From the NCBI GenBank assembly GCA_934436505.1, contig CAKSAP010000001.1, forward strand, positions 186,001-250,000: 64,000 nucleotides of DNA, given 5' to 3'. The position numbers and the translations under genes were made by a program. The notes under the pieces are model-generated. The model searched no databases. It was not told the origin of the DNA and saw only the letters and a list, made by a program, of their open reading frames with translations. Source of the DNA: an uncultured Eubacteriales bacterium (lineage in GTDB: Bacteria > Bacillota > Clostridia > Oscillospirales > Acutalibacteraceae). Below, piece after piece: positions 61,276-64,000 of this stretch (position 1 is the stretch's first letter; every line of letters starts with the position of its first letter).

Positions 61276-62709
61276 TTATTTTAATTTGATTTTCGCAAGT
61301 CCGCCCTCGGAGGTTTCCTTGTATTCGGACGACAAGTCAAGCCCCGTTTCCTTCATTGTGCGAATTACGCTGTCGAGCGAGATTTTTCTTGTGTTCCAAA
61401 GGAAGCTCGAAAGGTTTACGGCGTTTATCGCCCTCATTGCCGCAACTGCGTTACGCTCAATGCACGGAATTTGAACAAGTCCGCAAATCGGGTCGCAGGT
61501 AAGACCTAAATGGTGCTCGATTGCGATTTCTGCCGCATATTCAATCTTGTCAATGCTCAATTCAAAAAGCTCCGACAATGCCGCAGCCGCCATAGCGCAG
61601 GCACTTCCGATTTCTGCCTGACAACCGCATTCTGCACCCGAAATTGAGGCGTTTGTCTTAATTAGATTGCCGATAAGCCCTGCTGTCATAAGAGCCTTGA
61701 TTATCTGTGCGTCGCCAAAGCCGTTTTTCCTCTGCTGATAGTACAAAACCGCAGGCAAAACACCTGCCGCACCGCAGGTCGGAGCAGTAACTATCGTTTC
61801 GCCCGAGGCATTTTGCTCTCCGATTGCAAAGGCATAGGAACAAACTATTCTGTTCTCCCTCGTCTCGGCTTTTTCGTCGATGTGCTGATTATTGTAAAGC
61901 GTTTTGGCTTTTTTCTGAATGTTGAGTCCGCCCGGCAAAATTCCCTCGTCGTTCAATCCGTTGTGAATGGAGCGCTTCATAGCTTCCCAAACGGTTTTCA
62001 TATATTCCTCGAAGCCGTCGCCCTCGTTTTCCTCGACATATTCCCAAAGGCGCATTTGCCTTGCCTGACAGTATTCCGCAATTTCATTGAATTTGGTGTG
62101 GCGATAAACCATACTTTTCTGTGAAATAGGCTCGTTCTCGAAAACAATATCGCCGCCGCCGACGCTGAAAACTCTTTTTGAGCTAAGTTCTTTTCCGTCT
62201 TTGAAAGCGGTAAAAAGCATTGTGTTTGGGTGGGGGAGATCGTTTTGTGAAAAATCAAAGCAAACGTCGCATTTCACGGGTGCAAGCGTCTTGCGAATAA
62301 CGGTGTCCGTTCCGTGCCCCTCGCCCGTCTTTGCAAGTGAGCCGTATAAAACAACCTTAAAGTAATCCGCTTGCTTATTTCTCTCTTTGATGATTTCGCA
62401 CGCTCTTTCGGGGCCGATTGTGTGAGAGCTTGACGGACCTCTGCCGATTTTGTAAATATCGGTAACGGAGAGCATACCCGTAGGCTCAGGCTTAACCGTA
62501 ACTGACTGCGAACGCTCGTAAAAGGTGTCCATAGGCACATTGAAAATTTCCGCAAGTCTGAAAATGTGTGATGCAGACGGCTGTGAAAGTCCGCTTTCCC
62601 ATTTTGAAACGGCACGGTTGCTTATGCCGAGCTGTTGGCTCAGCATTTTTTGGGTCATTCCGTTCTTCAGACGAAGCTCTTTAATTATATTGAAATTAAA
62701 CCTTTCCAA
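61276..62709 (-). CDS. L-serine dehydratase fused to an N-terminal XRE domain
   Basis: 477 residues. Residues 1-65 are a helix-turn-helix (LRLKNGMTQKMLSQQLGISNRAVSKWESG). Residues about 75-220 match the beta subunit or domain of iron-sulfur L-serine dehydratase (SVTDIYKIGRGPSSSHTIGP). About 250-477 match the alpha domain (TAPTCGAAGVLPAVLYY, ISGAECGCQAEIGSACAM, LTCDPICGLVQIPCIERN), whose Cys would hold the 4Fe-4S cluster. It deaminates serine to pyruvate. TTG at 62709 follows AAGGGG. The fusion may let the enzyme sense serine and control transcription; that is inference. Confidence 0.9.
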   Translation of the reverse strand: MERFNFNIIKELRLKNGMTQKMLSQQLGISNRAVSKWESGLSQPSASHIFRLAEIFNVPMDTFYERSQSVTVKPEPTGMLSVTDIYKIGRGPSSSHTIGPERACEIIKERNKQADYFKVVLYGSLAKTGEGHGTDTVIRKTLAPVKCDVCFDFSQNDLPHPNTMLFTAFKDGKELSSKRVFSVGGGDIVFENEPISQKSMVYRHTKFNEIAEYCQARQMRLWEYVEENEGDGFEEYMKTVWEAMKRSIHNGLNDEGILPGGLNIQKKAKTLYNNQHIDEKAETRENRIVCSYAFAIGEQNASGETIVTAPTCGAAGVLPAVLYYQQRKNGFGDAQIIKALMTAGLIGNLIKTNASISGAECGCQAEIGSACAMAAAALSELFELSIDKIEYAAEIAIEHHLGLTCDPICGLVQIPCIERNAVAAMRAINAVNLSSFLWNTRKISLDSVIRTMKETGLDLSSEYKETSEGGLAKIKLK

Positions 62710-62767
62710 AATATCAACCCCTTTCCTACTATATTACCACAGTAATCGTCAACTATAAAGTAAAAAA

Positions 62768-62816
62768 GCAAAAAAAATCCGCACAGAGTCAACTTTTGGT
62801 TGATTTTGTACGGATT
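62768..62816 (-). terminator. Terminator after ptsI
   Basis: Minus strand AATCCGTACAAAATCAAC...GTTGACTCTGTGCGGATT followed by TTTTTT; three paired blocks with small mismatches. Confidence 0.85.
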
Positions 62817-62857
62817 GTACATATGATTATCTGAAATAAAAGCCGTGCTTTTTGATT

Positions 62858-64000
62858 TTATTCACATTCGCATATGATTTTTCTTGTGTGCAAAATTGAG
62901 GAGGGTGTTACCGAGAATTCGTCAAGTCCCCATTCGCAAAGCTTTTGAATAAGACGTGTGTCGGCTGCCGCTTCTCCGCACATTCCGACGGGTATGCCTG
63001 CTTTTTTGGCATTTTTGATTGTCATTTCGATAAGGCGAAGCACCGCAGGCTGAGTCGGGTCATACAGCTCGGAAACAGCCGCATTCCCTCTGTCAACAGC
63101 CATAGTATAGCCGGTAAGGTCGTTTGTTCCTATGGAGAAAAACGCAACCTCTTTTGCAAGTAAATCCGAAATTATCGCCGCCGACGGAGTTTCAATCATA
63201 ACGCCTACGGGGATGTCGGCAAATCTGAGCCCGTCGTCCTTGAGCTCGTTTTTGCACTCTTCAATAAGTGCTTTTGTCCTGCGAACTTCGTCGAGTGTTG
63301 TTACAAGCGGAAGCATAACCTTTATATCTCCGAAAACTGCGGCACGGAGAATTGCACGAAGCTGGGTTTTGAAAATTTTCGGATTGTCAAGACAGTATCT
63401 TACCGCACGGTGTCCGAGGAACGGGTTGTCCTCTTTTTCGATTTTAAGGTAATCTATCGCCTTGTCTCCGCCGATGTCGAGCGTGCGGATTATAACCTCC
63501 TTGCCGTCCATTGTCTTTGCGACGGTCGAATAAGCTTCATACTGCTCCTGCTCGGTCGGGAGGGAGCTTCTGTCCATAAACAGAAATTCAGTTCTGAAAA
63601 GTCCGATACCCTCGCCGCCGTTTTGCAGTACGTTTTGTGCGTCCTCCGCCTTGCCGATATTTCCGTAAACACGCTTTTTGACGCCCGATTTTGTAACGGT
63701 TTCCTTTGAGAAGTATTCGTTGAGGCTTTCCTTTTCCTTGAGATATGCCGCTTGCTTATCCCTGTATATTTTAAGCTCCGCTTCCGTGGGGTCGGTAAAG
63801 ACCTTGCCCTTGAAGCCATCGGCAATAAGCATTTCGCCGTCTGAAATTTTTTCAACCGCATTGACAACCGATAAAACTGCGGGGATACCCATTGCACGGG
63901 CGAGGATTGCGCTGTGGCTCGTAACGCCGCCGACCTCTGTGATAATTGCGGAAACGTTTTCCTTGTTTATCTGCGAGGTCATAGACGGAGTAAAGTCCTT
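62858..64000 (-). CDS. ptsI: PTS enzyme I (phosphoenolpyruvate-protein phosphotransferase), C-terminal part
   Basis: About 381 residues, continuing off the window end (the frame is open to 64000). The phosphorylated His is in GGVTSHSAILARAMGIPAV, just inside the window. The PEP-binding barrel follows: FRTEFLFMDR, DIGGDKAIDYL, GDIKVMLPLV, FFSIGTNDLTGYTMAVDR, and GMCGEAAAD with the catalytic Cys. It starts the PTS phosphate relay from PEP to HPr. A strong terminator follows. Confidence 0.96.
   Translation of the reverse strand, partial: KDFTPSMTSQINKENVSAIITEVGGVTSHSAILARAMGIPAVLSVVNAVEKISDGEMLIADGFKGKVFTDPTEAELKIYRDKQAAYLKEKESLNEYFSKETVTKSGVKKRVYGNIGKAEDAQNVLQNGGEGIGLFRTEFLFMDRSSLPTEQEQYEAYSTVAKTMDGKEVIIRTLDIGGDKAIDYLKIEKEDNPFLGHRAVRYCLDNPKIFKTQLRAILRAAVFGDIKVMLPLVTTLDEVRRTKALIEECKNELKDDGLRFADIPVGVMIETPSAAIISDLLAKEVAFFSIGTNDLTGYTMAVDRGNAAVSELYDPTQPAVLRLIEMTIKNAKKAGIPVGMCGEAAADTRLIQKLCEWGLDEFSVTPSSILHTRKIICECE

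Overview
The window looks like chromosome from a gut-type anaerobic Clostridia, probably Oscillospirales/Ruminococcaceae. The reasons are moderate GC with Shine-Dalgarno starts, many TTGACA/TATAAT-like promoters, dockerin-bearing secreted proteins, clostridial small families (DUF4474, DUF1540, DUF6487, DUF1538) and a complete feoA-feoB-FeoB-associated set. The assignment is inferred from gene content only; there is no rRNA in the window.

Layout. 1-5.2 kb: end of a class B penicillin-binding protein, minD-like ATPase, mgsA, then hisS-aspS. 5.3-10.2 kb: yfbR-like nucleotidase, DUF4474 lipoprotein, S-adenosylhomocysteine hydrolase, long HPF, and a leucine-rich-repeat/dockerin protein. 10.3-17.4 kb: rpsO-pnp with structured leaders, a small membrane protein, glycogen phosphorylase with an odd basic tail, and a PAP2 phosphatase. 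17.5-19.6 kb: an accessory junction built around tRNA-Arg(CCU). It has a perfect 55-bp duplication of the tRNA 3' half, two tandem 53-bp repeats, GCTAATG repeats, and a second, diverged copy of the terminator-side sequence about 1.64 kb away; three small AT-rich genes lie between. 19.6-24.7 kb: a sugar operon (GPH symporter, type B carboxylesterase, GH31 glycosidase). 24.9-27.6 kb: feoA-feoB-Cys-rich partner and a short DUF1540 gene. 27.7-32.5 kb: a 1,590-residue secreted protein with Ig-like and dockerin domains.

32.5-36.3 kb holds a regulatory set: a multi-pass membrane sensor, a PAS/HATPase kinase, a LuxR-type response regulator and a stand-alone receiver whose phospho-acceptor position is Glu. 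Divergent to it, 36.5-46.4 kb is a surface-protein operon: a TetR regulator with a perfect 16-bp palindrome at its start, a secreted, wall-anchored protein beginning with a domain strikingly like eukaryotic ubiquitin, a collagen-like protein with 21 identical-length 18-bp repeats, and a beta-helix protein with the same SPRTG sorting signal. This operon is the most unusual part of the window. A plausible reading is a regulated cell-surface coat or appendage carrying host-like modules (ubiquitin, collagen); that is inference.

46.5-54.4 kb is a complete argGHCJBDF operon (read on the minus strand), with two ARG-box-like sites spaced exactly 21 bp apart upstream. 54.7-64 kb: an acidic coiled-coil protein, an LtaS/OpgB-type membrane phosphotransferase, two small regulators (XRE-AbrB and XRE-zinc-ribbon), a DUF1538 membrane protein with a double PII-like partner, an XRE-serine dehydratase fusion, and the C-terminal part of PTS enzyme I running off the end.
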